19,625 nt of DNA from Anaeroplasmataceae bacterium (GTDB lineage Bacteria > Bacillota_I > Bacilli_A > Acholeplasmatales > JAEDCM01). Position 1 is the stretch's first letter; the number at the start of each line of letters is the position of its first letter. Below the pieces are notes generated by a model. That model was not told the DNA's origin, did no database searches, and saw nothing but the letters and a program-made list of their open reading frames with translations. Location of the stretch: NCBI GenBank assembly GCA_016294165.1, contig JAEDCM010000029.1, positions 1 through 19,625 of the forward strand, given 5' to 3'. The position numbers were made by a program, and so were the translations under genes. Below, one piece after another: positions 1 to 5,968 of the stretch.

Positions 1-76
1 ATAACTGTTTTTTATAAAAAAATATATATGCTTTCATCTCGGAAATTTAATAACCAAGGATTCCCGCTTTATGTTC

Positions 77-931
77 CTAAAAAAATAAAGCTTTATACCT
101 TTCATTGATTATTAATTTTAAAAAAGTTTTATGATTATCACTTACACATTCAATATCTTCTATTAATGAACATATAGCATCAATATTAACAAGTGGTTTA
201 ATTCTCTCAATTGCCTTGTCGCACTCTACATATTCATGAGATTTTATAAAAGAATAATAATTGATTCTTTTTCCATTAAGAAGAATTGCTGATGTTGGAA
301 AATCATAAATTCTTGCATTTAATTGTTTCTTGTCAGTAAGCACTTTTTTTATCATTTCTTCATCAATTTGTGGAAACAAACAAGAACCACAATCAAATAT
401 AGGTGCTAAATAAGCATCATCTGTATCCTGATTATATAAGAATCCCCAATTACCATTATGTCTATCCCAATTACCGATCAACGCATCTATTACAAACATA
501 TTCCAAAAATGATTTGACAATTCTATTGGATCCATTATTTTCTGTTTTTCAATTGTTTCAACAATATCTTTTATATCAGTTCCATATCCATTTGATTTTG
601 AGTCAATTATTTGGTTCTTTACAGAAGCAAAATCCATAAGTTTATATCCGTTATTTTCAAAATCTTTGCAAGCAACAGAAATTCTATTAACATCATTATA
701 AACATAATTACCTAAAATAGTTTCTTGAGCCTTCATCCCCAACATATTAAATATATGACAACCAAGATATTCTGAAACACAAGAATTTGCATATGATAAG
801 TTAATATTTTTAGGAGCATGTGATGGCAATTTTAACATATAAAGCTGGTCATTTATTATTACACATAATTTATTACCATTAGCTCCACCATAAGATTTCT
901 TTCTTGTTGGTAAATTTGTAAAATCTATCAT
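77..931 (-). CDS. HipA/CtkA-like serine/threonine kinase, putative toxin of a two-gene toxin-antitoxin module
   Basis: HipA-fold protein kinase of 284 residues. Seen: a Gly-rich nucleotide loop YGGANGNK near residues 14-21, an ATP-lysine candidate in YMLK (residue 34), a catalytic loop NWDRHNGN (about 154-161) and a metal-binding Asp in APIFDCGS (about 180). These are hallmarks of HipA-type kinases, which phosphorylate targets such as aminoacyl-tRNA synthetases; the target here is unknown. It is much shorter than classical HipA (about 440 residues) and lacks the N-terminal subdomain, so it resembles HipT or Helicobacter CtkA. It follows a HipB-like gene directly. An in-frame ATG at 940 would overlap that gene by 8 nt but abuts the AGGAG ribosome site with no spacing. 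The ATG at 931 lies 9 nt from it, so I chose 931. Stop is TAG. Toxin role is inferred from family and context. Confidence 0.85.
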   Translation of the reverse strand: MIDFTNLPTRKKSYGGANGNKLCVIINDQLYMLKLPSHAPKNINLSYANSCVSEYLGCHIFNMLGMKAQETILGNYVYNDVNRISVACKDFENNGYKLMDFASVKNQIIDSKSNGYGTDIKDIVETIEKQKIMDPIELSNHFWNMFVIDALIGNWDRHNGNWGFLYNQDTDDAYLAPIFDCGSCLFPQIDEEMIKKVLTDKKQLNARIYDFPTSAILLNGKRINYYSFIKSHEYVECDKAIERIKPLVNIDAICSLIEDIECVSDNHKTFLKLIINERYKALFF

Positions 932-932
932 A

Positions 933-1340
933 TCATTCATCTCCTCTTAAATACTTATTTCTTAAATAATCAGCTTGCTCTTTTGTAATTAGGTTTTCTA
1001 TTTCACAAACATTAATACTACTGTTTGCTTCATCCAAATAACAATCAAATAAAGGATTATTCCAATTTCTTTTATTTTTTATAAATGTAATATTTTCTTT
1101 TAAAAAGAAAGGCAAATTCTCTTCATATGCAGAATTATATAGAATCGGTTCTAAATCAATTAATTCCTTTATATCACAGTTTAAAGCTTCTGCTATTTTC
1201 ATAATAATTCTAACTCTACAATCTAGTATGTTACTTTTGCCAGAAAATATATCAAACAATGTGGTTTTGGATATTCCTGTTTCTTTTGATAATTGATAAA
1301 CAGTATATCCTTTATTTTTTAAAAATGTATCAATATTCAT
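933..1340 (-). CDS. HipB-like XRE-family HTH repressor, putative antitoxin
   Basis: 135 residues. The N-terminal two thirds (about residues 3-66) is an XRE/Cro helix-turn-helix domain; the segment around VYQLSKETGISKTTLFDIF contains the turn and recognition helix. The C-terminal part ends in an INVCEIENLITKEQADYLRNKYL-type tail that I recognise as recurrent in Bacillota HTH proteins paired with HipA-like kinases, though I cannot name a domain. It should bind its own promoter and hold the downstream kinase in check. The stop TGA lies 1 nt before the preferred kinase start, which is typical of tightly coupled antitoxin-toxin pairs. The start ATG follows AGGTGGTGG. A consensus sigma-A promoter with an embedded palindrome lies immediately upstream, consistent with autorepression. 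The DNA-binding role is well supported; the antitoxin role is inferred from the partner. Confidence 0.85.
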   Translation of the reverse strand: MNIDTFLKNKGYTVYQLSKETGISKTTLFDIFSGKSNILDCRVRIIMKIAEALNCDIKELIDLEPILYNSAYEENLPFFLKENITFIKNKRNWNNPLFDCYLDEANSSINVCEIENLITKEQADYLRNKYLRGDE

Positions 1341-1360
1341 ATAAATTCACCACCACCTAT

Positions 1361-1389
1361 ATTATATCGGTTATCCGACATAATGTCAA
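1361..1389 (-). promoter_or_regulatory. Sigma-A promoter of the HipB-like/kinase module
   Basis: On the minus strand, TTGACA (1384-1389), a 17-bp spacer and TATAAT (1361-1366): both boxes and the spacing match consensus exactly. It lies 20 bp upstream of the HTH start, with the AGGTGGTGG ribosome site between. A perfect-consensus promoter on a toxin module implies strong repression when the system is quiet. Confidence 0.85.
1363..1382 (-). promoter_or_regulatory. Palindromic operator in the HipB-like promoter
   Basis: The minus-strand sequence TATGTCGG-ATAA-CCGATATA has two 8-bp arms matching at 7 of 8 positions, with a perfect TCGG/CCGA core, around a 4-bp centre. It fills the promoter spacer and overlaps the -10 box. 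Dyads of this size and position are typical for HTH dimers of HipB type, so the adjacent XRE protein is the obvious ligand. Binding is inferred. Confidence 0.7.
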
Positions 1390-1426
1390 TTTAATTGCAT
1401 ATTTTCATCAACATTATAAAATAAGT

Positions 1427-1466
1427 AAAAAAAAGCCTTGATAGAGTATTTCTACTGTATCAAAGC
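1427..1466 (-). terminator. Intrinsic terminator of tRNA-Arg(CCT)
   Basis: Arms 1435-1443 and 1458-1466 form a 9-bp stem. The one plus-strand mismatch becomes a U.G wobble in minus-strand RNA, so the hairpin fits minus transcription. An inner 4-bp stem extends it. An eight-base A run on the plus strand (1427-1434) gives the U tract. Confidence 0.8.
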
Positions 1467-1479
1467 ATTGCTTTCATTT

Positions 1480-1555
1480 TGGCAGAGACATCGGGACTCG
1501 AACCCGAAACTAATCCTTAGGAGGGATTTATTATATCCGGTTTAACTATATCTCC
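1480..1555 (-). tRNA. tRNA-Arg (anticodon CCT)
   Basis: A full cloverleaf of 76 nt can be drawn on the minus strand. It has a 7-bp acceptor stem, D-arm GTTA/TAAT with GG in the loop, a 5-bp anticodon stem AATCC/GGATT around loop CTCCTAA, a 4-nt variable region, T-arm TCGGG/CCCGA with loop TTCGAGT, discriminator G and an encoded CCA. The anticodon at 1519-1521 reads CCT, decoding AGG. The acceptor stem contains two G.U pairs, including the first pair G1.U72, which is uncommon. The gene has its own promoter and terminator. Confidence 0.93.
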
Positions 1556-1564
1556 ATCATATGT

Positions 1565-1593
1565 ATTATAAATCATTTAATCTCTGATGTCAA
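1565..1593 (-). promoter_or_regulatory. Sigma-A promoter of tRNA-Arg(CCT)
   Basis: Minus-strand TTGACA (1588-1593), a 17-bp spacer and TATAAT (1565-1570), all consensus. The tRNA 5' end is 10 bp below the -10 box, so transcription would start a few bases before the mature end. Confidence 0.85.
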
Positions 1594-1606
1594 AAGATAT
1601 TTAATA

Positions 1607-1634
1607 AAGAAAAAAAGGCTTGTTAAAGCCTTTT
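1607..1634 (-). terminator. Intrinsic terminator of the lipoprotein gene at 1633-2397
   Basis: An 8-bp stem (1613-1620 with 1627-1634) and a 6-nt loop. The hairpin's 5' arm in the minus transcript overlaps the stop codon, and an A-rich plus-strand run just left gives the U tract. It separates the lipoprotein from the tRNA-Arg promoter. Confidence 0.75.
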
Positions 1635-2397
1635 ATTCAACTATTAGTGTGTATGTCTTTTCTCCATCAACATCTGTAATCATGTATGTAAGTTTTGTTT
1701 CACCAATCATAACTTCAACATATTCTACATTTTCAGATACAAAGAATGAGAATTTATAAATAACTGAATCAATTGTAATCTCTAAAGATTTTTCATTTTC
1801 ATCATTTTCACGTTCAACCTCATAAGTTGAAATAATTTGTCCATTATCCTTTAAAGTGTATTTAAATGATTCTTCAACTTCATTATTTTCTACTTCAAAT
1901 TCTCTTTCAATTTTAACTGTTTTTGTATCAGTATAGAATAATGTTAAATTTAATTCTTTTTCAGATTCACCATCTTCTTCTTCAGTTTCATATTCTGCTT
2001 CATAACGATATTCTTTTTCACCATGAACTAATACACCATTGAATTCAACTTCTGTTTCTTCTTCATCAGTTTCATATTTTGTACTAGAAATGTAGAAATT
2101 GTAAGTTTCACCTTGGAATGTAATTTCATATTTTCCAGAATATTCACTACGATCTGATTCAGCTTCATTAAAACTGATTTCTTCTCCTAGTAAAACCTCA
2201 GCTTGTTTTAGTTTTCCAATTACATCATCACTTTGAGCTGCTCTTGTTGATTTGAATGCTGAAGATGCATTTAATGATGCAATTGCCTCTACACCAAGAA
2301 CTTCTAGATCATTTTTGTTTAACTTTCCACTCTTTTCCTTTCCACATCCTGTCACAAATAACAATGGTAACACTAATAATACTAATAATTTTTTCAT
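1633..2397 (-). CDS. Acidic beta-rich lipoprotein linked to the ECF sigma operon
   Basis: 254 residues with a type II signal peptide: KK start, hydrophobic core and lipobox VTGC (Cys18). The mature protein should be a membrane-anchored lipoprotein outside the cytoplasmic membrane. Residues from about 90 onward alternate hydrophobic and acidic positions with many Glu and few turns, suggesting a beta-sheet fold. By eye it aligns along most of its length with the extracytoplasmic part of the protein encoded just upstream (2450-3328). Shared elements include a G-x-TY-x-F strand, a tandem of acidic strands and an N-G-x-x-I-x-x-YE(V/I) segment. No catalytic motif is visible and I cannot name a family. 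The gene carries the same bipartite promoter motif as the sigma operon, so it is probably a direct sigma target. Its job (sensor, decoy or envelope protectant) is unknown. Confidence 0.85.
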   Translation of the reverse strand: MKKLLVLLVLPLLFVTGCGKEKSGKLNKNDLEVLGVEAIASLNASSAFKSTRAAQSDDVIGKLKQAEVLLGEEISFNEAESDRSEYSGKYEITFQGETYNFYISSTKYETDEEETEVEFNGVLVHGEKEYRYEAEYETEEEDGESEKELNLTLFYTDTKTVKIEREFEVENNEVEESFKYTLKDNGQIISTYEVERENDENEKSLEITIDSVIYKFSFFVSENVEYVEVMIGETKLTYMITDVDGEKTYTLIVE

Positions 2398-2418
2398 TTT
2401 TTATCACCTCTACCTAAT

Positions 2419-2448
2419 ATACAATTAAGACATATCGTTTTATTGGAA
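2419..2448 (-). promoter_or_regulatory. Candidate ECF sigma-dependent promoter of the lipoprotein gene
   Basis: The minus strand carries TTCCAATAAAA (2438-2448), 10 bp, then TAATTGTAT (2419-2427), ending 21 bp before the ATG. The same two blocks at the same spacing lie upstream of the ECF sigma gene (3875-3904), while the flanking and spacer bases differ. It begins right after the stop of the preceding gene. Assignment to this sigma factor is inferred from the shared motif. Confidence 0.65.
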
Positions 2449-2449
2449 A

Positions 2450-3328
2450 TTATTGTAAAATTTCAAAATTTTTTAAATCATCAATAATTACAAGCTTCAT
2501 AGTGATATTAAAATCAAACAAATCGCTTCTTTCACTATAATTAATTTCATAATAACCCTCTAGCTTAATAATTTCAAAACTAACCTCTTTATTTAAAGTC
2601 TTATGCTCAATCTCACAAACTAGTTCATTCTCTATTTCAACTTGAATTTCATATATTTCGATTTCATTACCATTTAAACTAATGCTATATTCAACCTCAT
2701 ATTCATCTAGCTCATAATCACGCTTGATTGAAATCAAATATTCTCCATCATAATAGCTCATTTCAATTTCTGTTTCATCATCCTCAACCTCAAACTCAAG
2801 AATACCAGAATAATATTTACCATTTATATAAAATAATGCCTCAACCTCATCATCATTTTTTAATTCATCAATCAAATAAATTGAATCCTCTAAAACCTTA
2901 AACTCATAATGATAAGTAACACCATTATATGTAAAATCATTGGCCCCATAGGTATATTCAATAACTCCATTATGATTAAACATATCTAAAACTAAATTAT
3001 GGACCTTATTGTATTCTTCTTTAGCACGTTCAAATTCACTTGTGTTTGATCTCTTTAATGATCTACTTGACTCTCCCGTAAGCTCTCCACCATAAAACAA
3101 TTGTAATGACATTTTTGATAGCACTGTATCATCAATTCTGATTTCCTTACCACCCTTATTTCCAAACAAAACAAATGATAATGCTAATACTAAAATAAAT
3201 ATTGATACATAACCGAAAATAAATGGTCTAGCTAAAAACACTCTTTTTGGTTTTTCCAATTTTTTTAAAATATCATTAGATGTTGTTTTAATCTCATAAT
3301 CAAATGAATCTTTAATCCTCTTTTCCAT
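2450..3328 (-). CDS. Single-pass membrane protein, candidate anti-sigma factor with acidic sensor ectodomain
   Basis: 292 residues: a basic cytoplasmic N-terminus of about 35, one membrane segment (about 36-55), then about 235 residues outside the cell. The position just after an ECF sigma gene, with a 17-nt overlap, and the topology fit a membrane anti-sigma factor. However, the cytoplasmic part is short and no zinc anti-sigma motif (HxxxCxxC) is present, so the sigma-binding element would have to be a short helix. The ectodomain is acidic, Tyr-rich and predicted beta, and appears paralogous to the lipoprotein encoded next. A TTG at 3331 opens the frame three bases earlier, but the AAGGAGG ribosome site is 7 nt from the ATG at 3328, so I took that. 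Function is inferred from context; the protein has no recognisable family. Confidence 0.8.
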   Translation of the reverse strand: MEKRIKDSFDYEIKTTSNDILKKLEKPKRVFLARPFIFGYVSIFILVLALSFVLFGNKGGKEIRIDDTVLSKMSLQLFYGGELTGESSRSLKRSNTSEFERAKEEYNKVHNLVLDMFNHNGVIEYTYGANDFTYNGVTYHYEFKVLEDSIYLIDELKNDDEVEALFYINGKYYSGILEFEVEDDETEIEMSYYDGEYLISIKRDYELDEYEVEYSISLNGNEIEIYEIQVEIENELVCEIEHKTLNKEVSFEIIKLEGYYEINYSERSDLFDFNITMKLVIIDDLKNFEILQ

Positions 3329-3830
3329 CAAGATCCCTCCTTAGCTTTTTTATCGCATTACTATATGACCAGGTAATCGTTCCTAATGGCTTACCTAACA
3401 TTTCCGCAATTTCTCGATGTGCTAAATCATTAATCACATGCAATACCACTATTTGAAATTCCTCATCATTTAAAATCTTTTTCATCTTAAAAATTAAATC
3501 TGAATGTTCTTTTTCAGTTTTATCCACTAAATAATCAAAATCCTCAGTTTGAATTTCTCTTTTACGCTTTTTATAAACATTTAAGCTAATATTTTTGGAA
3601 ATCATCATTAAATATCCTAAAATATTATCATCCGCCTCTACCTTTTTAACGTGCTTTAGAAATTTAAGATAAACCTCTTGAAGAACATCTTCACAAAGGG
3701 TATAGCTTTTTAGCACTGAATAAGCCATATAAAAAACACTATTCTTTGTCAAATTATAAAATTCATCAAAATAATCCATTTGGTTATTTTGTAAATGAAT
3801 TAATAATTCTTTTAAGCGTGTATTATTCAT
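3312..3830 (-). CDS. ECF-family RNA polymerase sigma factor
   Basis: 172 residues with the two-domain layout of extracytoplasmic-function sigma factors. Region 2 spans about residues 20-85 (FDEFYNLTKNSVFYMAY, then CEDVLQEVYLKFLK, the region 2.2-like core-binding helix). Region 4 spans about 115-167 (LNDEEFQIVVLHVINDLAHR, REIAEMLGKPLGTITW, then a basic tail), a helix-turn-helix that reads the -35 element. Length is normal for the family. It directs RNA polymerase to a small regulon in response to an envelope or stress cue. It is the first gene of the set and overlaps the membrane protein that follows by 17 nt, implying translational coupling. A motif shared with the lipoprotein promoter lies 44 bp upstream, consistent with autoregulation. 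The inducing signal cannot be deduced. Confidence 0.93.
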   Translation of the reverse strand: MNNTRLKELLIHLQNNQMDYFDEFYNLTKNSVFYMAYSVLKSYTLCEDVLQEVYLKFLKHVKKVEADDNILGYLMMISKNISLNVYKKRKREIQTEDFDYLVDKTEKEHSDLIFKMKKILNDEEFQIVVLHVINDLAHREIAEMLGKPLGTITWSYSNAIKKLRRDLDGKED

Positions 3831-3874
3831 AAAAACACCTACCTAACCTATCGAGAATTATTAATCTATATATA

Positions 3875-3904
3875 ATACAATTATAGATATAATTTTTATT
3901 GGAA
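3875..3904 (-). promoter_or_regulatory. Candidate autoregulated ECF sigma promoter
   Basis: Minus strand: TTCCAATAAAA (3894-3904), 10 bp, TAATTGTAT (3875-3883). Twenty bases match the motif at 2419-2448 with identical spacing, while the intervening bases differ. The upper block would be the -35 region and the lower the -10 region. Two conserved blocks with divergent spacer are expected for a shared sigma site and not for a simple duplication. Confidence 0.65.
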
Positions 3905-3933
3905 TAATTTAAAAATATTTTATCACATTTTGT

Positions 3934-3960
3934 AAAAAAAATCTTCCTTTTTGGGAAGAT
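3934..3960 (-). terminator. Intrinsic terminator of the lipoprotein-Dabb-PAP2-MBL operon
   Basis: A 7-bp stem (ATCTTCC 3941-3947 with 3954-3960), a 6-nt loop and a seven-base plus-strand A run (3934-3940) giving the U tract. It touches the stop codon of the last gene and isolates the sigma operon from read-through. Confidence 0.85.
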
Positions 3961-5090
3961 TAATTAGTGTATACACCATCATATTTATACCAATCACTAT
4001 TTTGAACCTTTATTAAGCTCTTTGTTTTAGTGATTATCTTATTAGTTTCATAATCATAAAATCCTTCACAAGTAATGCTTATATCTAGGCCATCACTTAA
4101 AACATGTAAAGTTCCATTCACAAATGGTGCATAGATGTTTACCGTATAATTTGTAAAACGATCCACAATTTCCTTCTTAGGAAGATTATGCTTATTGCTG
4201 TAAGTCGCATCAATAACCACATAATCTGGAGTGATAGTATCCAATAGTGCAACACTATTTGAAGTTGGCGAACCATGATGAGCCGCCTTATAAAAATCCA
4301 CATGACCAATATTTAAGTTGGCTAAATTCTTTTCTGCTTCATCATATGCATCACCAGTAAATAAGAATCTTTGACTACCATGTTCTAATAGGAAGCATAC
4401 CGAATATTCATTTACATCAGTAATATAATCGTACATTTTTGTATCTAGAATTGTTAAAGTTGTATCCATACCTAAATAAAAAACATTAGGTGTTTCTTCA
4501 TCAGTTACACTGTCCTCAACCTTGTAATACTTTGTGGATTTATTTTCGATTAAATTTTGTCTAATCTCATAGTACTCATCAAATAAATTAGTTGTACCTA
4601 GATATCCAAAATCTAAGATGTTACGATATGTAAATCCCGAAATGCTTAAGACACCTTGTCCATCAACACCAACCATTCCCCCCATATGATCGCTATCAGA
4701 ATGGGTTGTAATAATTAAATCAATTTCCTTATCCGTTACATATTTTTCTAATAATGGAACCATAACATTCGTCCCAACACCCTTTTCACCAGCATCCACA
4801 ACAATATCCACATCGCCTGCCTTGATATAAATCGCATCACCAACCTGTGTTTGACTATCTTTATGCTCTAGCTGTGGAAAGATGATTTCTAAATTTTCAC
4901 AAGCAGTATTTTCTTCAGCTAAATAAGCTATCTTTTCTTTTACAACTGTAGGGCTTGCTTGCTTACCCTTTAAGAAATCAAGTCCATTTTTGTTAAAAAA
5001 TAAAACGGTAATAATGATTGCATAAATCATTACTATTAACAATAACCCAACTAAAATCTCATTAGTTTTCTTTACACTTTTTTTTGCCAT
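3960..5090 (-). CDS. Membrane-anchored metallo-beta-lactamase-fold protein related to the ComEC hydrolase domain
   Basis: 376 residues: one N-terminal membrane segment (about 12-32) and an extracytoplasmic MBL domain from about 65. Metal-binding motifs are HSDSDH (130-135), the TGDA Asp (247) and HHGS (271-274). The HHGS motif and overall layout match stand-alone proteins like the C-terminal domain of ComEC, thought to be nucleases or phosphodiesterases acting outside the membrane. There is no competence-domain channel, so DNA uptake is not implied. The gene overlaps the PAP2 gene upstream by 29 nt and ends an operon of four. The ATG at 5090 has only a weak GGGG-type ribosome site, consistent with coupling to upstream translation. 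Substrate is unknown. Confidence 0.88.
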   Translation of the reverse strand: MAKKSVKKTNEILVGLLLIVMIYAIIITVLFFNKNGLDFLKGKQASPTVVKEKIAYLAEENTACENLEIIFPQLEHKDSQTQVGDAIYIKAGDVDIVVDAGEKGVGTNVMVPLLEKYVTDKEIDLIITTHSDSDHMGGMVGVDGQGVLSISGFTYRNILDFGYLGTTNLFDEYYEIRQNLIENKSTKYYKVEDSVTDEETPNVFYLGMDTTLTILDTKMYDYITDVNEYSVCFLLEHGSQRFLFTGDAYDEAEKNLANLNIGHVDFYKAAHHGSPTSNSVALLDTITPDYVVIDATYSNKHNLPKKEIVDRFTNYTVNIYAPFVNGTLHVLSDGLDISITCEGFYDYETNKIITKTKSLIKVQNSDWYKYDGVYTN

Positions 5091-5682
5091 GTTTTAAACC
5101 CCATTCATATACATTTATTGAAACTAAAGCCACTAGACTACCAAATAATAATCCACCAATGATATCGGTAAAATAGTGGACTCCAATATACATTCTACTA
5201 ATACCAACTAAAACGATAAAAACGCTTAATAAAGCCATATATGTTTTTTTGTATTTCAAATTAGAAATATAAATTAAATACATTAACATCCCACAAAAGC
5301 AAGTAATATTCATGGTATGTCCGCTTGGAAAAGATTTAGAATCCTCATCCATTAACCAGTATAATGGATTTGGACGATCACGACTGATAATCATCTTAAC
5401 AACATTATTTAATAACACACTAATTCCTAAAGCTAGATAAGGAAGTATTATTTTTAAATAGTTCTTTTTTCTAATAAAAATTATTGTTAAAACAACTAAC
5501 GCAAAAATATATCCTGGAATATAACCCATAGTAGTGATAAATTTAAAAAATCCTGTTAAAAAATCATTTCTAATGCTATAAAAGAATTTTGCAATTTCTA
5601 AATCCATCGCATTTTTTGGATTAAAAAATACGAAAATGCTTAATAAAATAAATAATATTAAAAGTCCTATCTTATACTTCAT
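5062..5682 (-). CDS. PAP2-family membrane phosphatase
   Basis: 206 residues, with about five or six membrane segments. The three signature motifs are intact: K96-x6-R103-P104, PSGH (119-122, catalytic His122), and SR (162-163) with His169 and Asp173. Members dephosphorylate lipid phosphates such as phosphatidate, phosphatidylglycerol phosphate or undecaprenyl diphosphate at the outer face of the membrane; which substrate applies here cannot be read from sequence. The start ATG has an AGGAGATG ribosome site 8 nt upstream, inside the end of the Dabb gene, which it overlaps by 11 nt. Its 3' end overlaps the MBL gene. The lipid or envelope setting fits the flanking lipoprotein and membrane hydrolase. 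Confidence 0.93.
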   Translation of the reverse strand: MKYKIGLLILFILLSIFVFFNPKNAMDLEIAKFFYSIRNDFLTGFFKFITTMGYIPGYIFALVVLTIIFIRKKNYLKIILPYLALGISVLLNNVVKMIISRDRPNPLYWLMDEDSKSFPSGHTMNITCFCGMLMYLIYISNLKYKKTYMALLSVFIVLVGISRMYIGVHYFTDIIGGLLFGSLVALVSINVYEWGLKHGKKKCKEN

Positions 5683-5965
5683 AATCCATACATCTCCTGT
5701 TTGTGCAAATCTCTTTAATTATTTTTGCAACCTCAAGATGAAGTGGATGTGTTTGATAAGAATTAAGAGCTTTTACATCAATTAAAGTTGAATCAAGCAT
5801 CATATCCGCATTACTACTTGAAAGAAGGTCTATGATGCATTCAATATCCATCAATCCTTCAATTTTTCCATTTAAATCATTGAGCATCTCTTGCGCTTTT
5901 TTAGCTTTATCTAATGTTTCTTCATTTTTATTTATAAAGTCCCAACATACAATATGTCTAATCAT
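5672..5965 (-). CDS. Dabb-family (stress-responsive alpha/beta barrel) protein
   Basis: 97 residues, one Dabb domain. The opening MIRHIVCWDFINKN, the mid-protein helix of an alpha-beta ferredoxin-like fold and the HPLHLEVAKII segment near residues 73-83 fit the family well. Dabb proteins form dimeric barrels; bacterial members mostly have no defined reaction, and catalytic assignment is not possible here. It has a GGAGG ribosome site, begins 3 nt after the upstream lipoprotein stop and overlaps the PAP2 gene by 11 nt. It is therefore co-transcribed with envelope genes although it is itself cytoplasmic (no signal peptide). Confidence 0.85.
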   Translation of the reverse strand: MIRHIVCWDFINKNEETLDKAKKAQEMLNDLNGKIEGLMDIECIIDLLSSSNADMMLDSTLIDVKALNSYQTHPLHLEVAKIIKEICTNRRCMDYEV

Positions 5966-5968
5966 TTT

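Noticed and set aside
1..76. Possible gene or att repeat at the left edge
   Set aside because: No reading frame, hairpin with U tract, or copy of the tRNA-Arg 3' end could be found in these bases.
403..639. Plus-strand open frame of 78 codons inside the kinase gene
   Set aside because: Antisense to a well-supported kinase; composition is His/Tyr/Leu rich as expected of a shadow frame, with no ribosome site.
1259..1441. Plus-strand open frame of 60 codons across the HTH gene start and its promoter
   Set aside because: Overlaps the HTH gene, its promoter, operator and the tRNA terminator; the protein is low-complexity aromatic and Ile/Lys.
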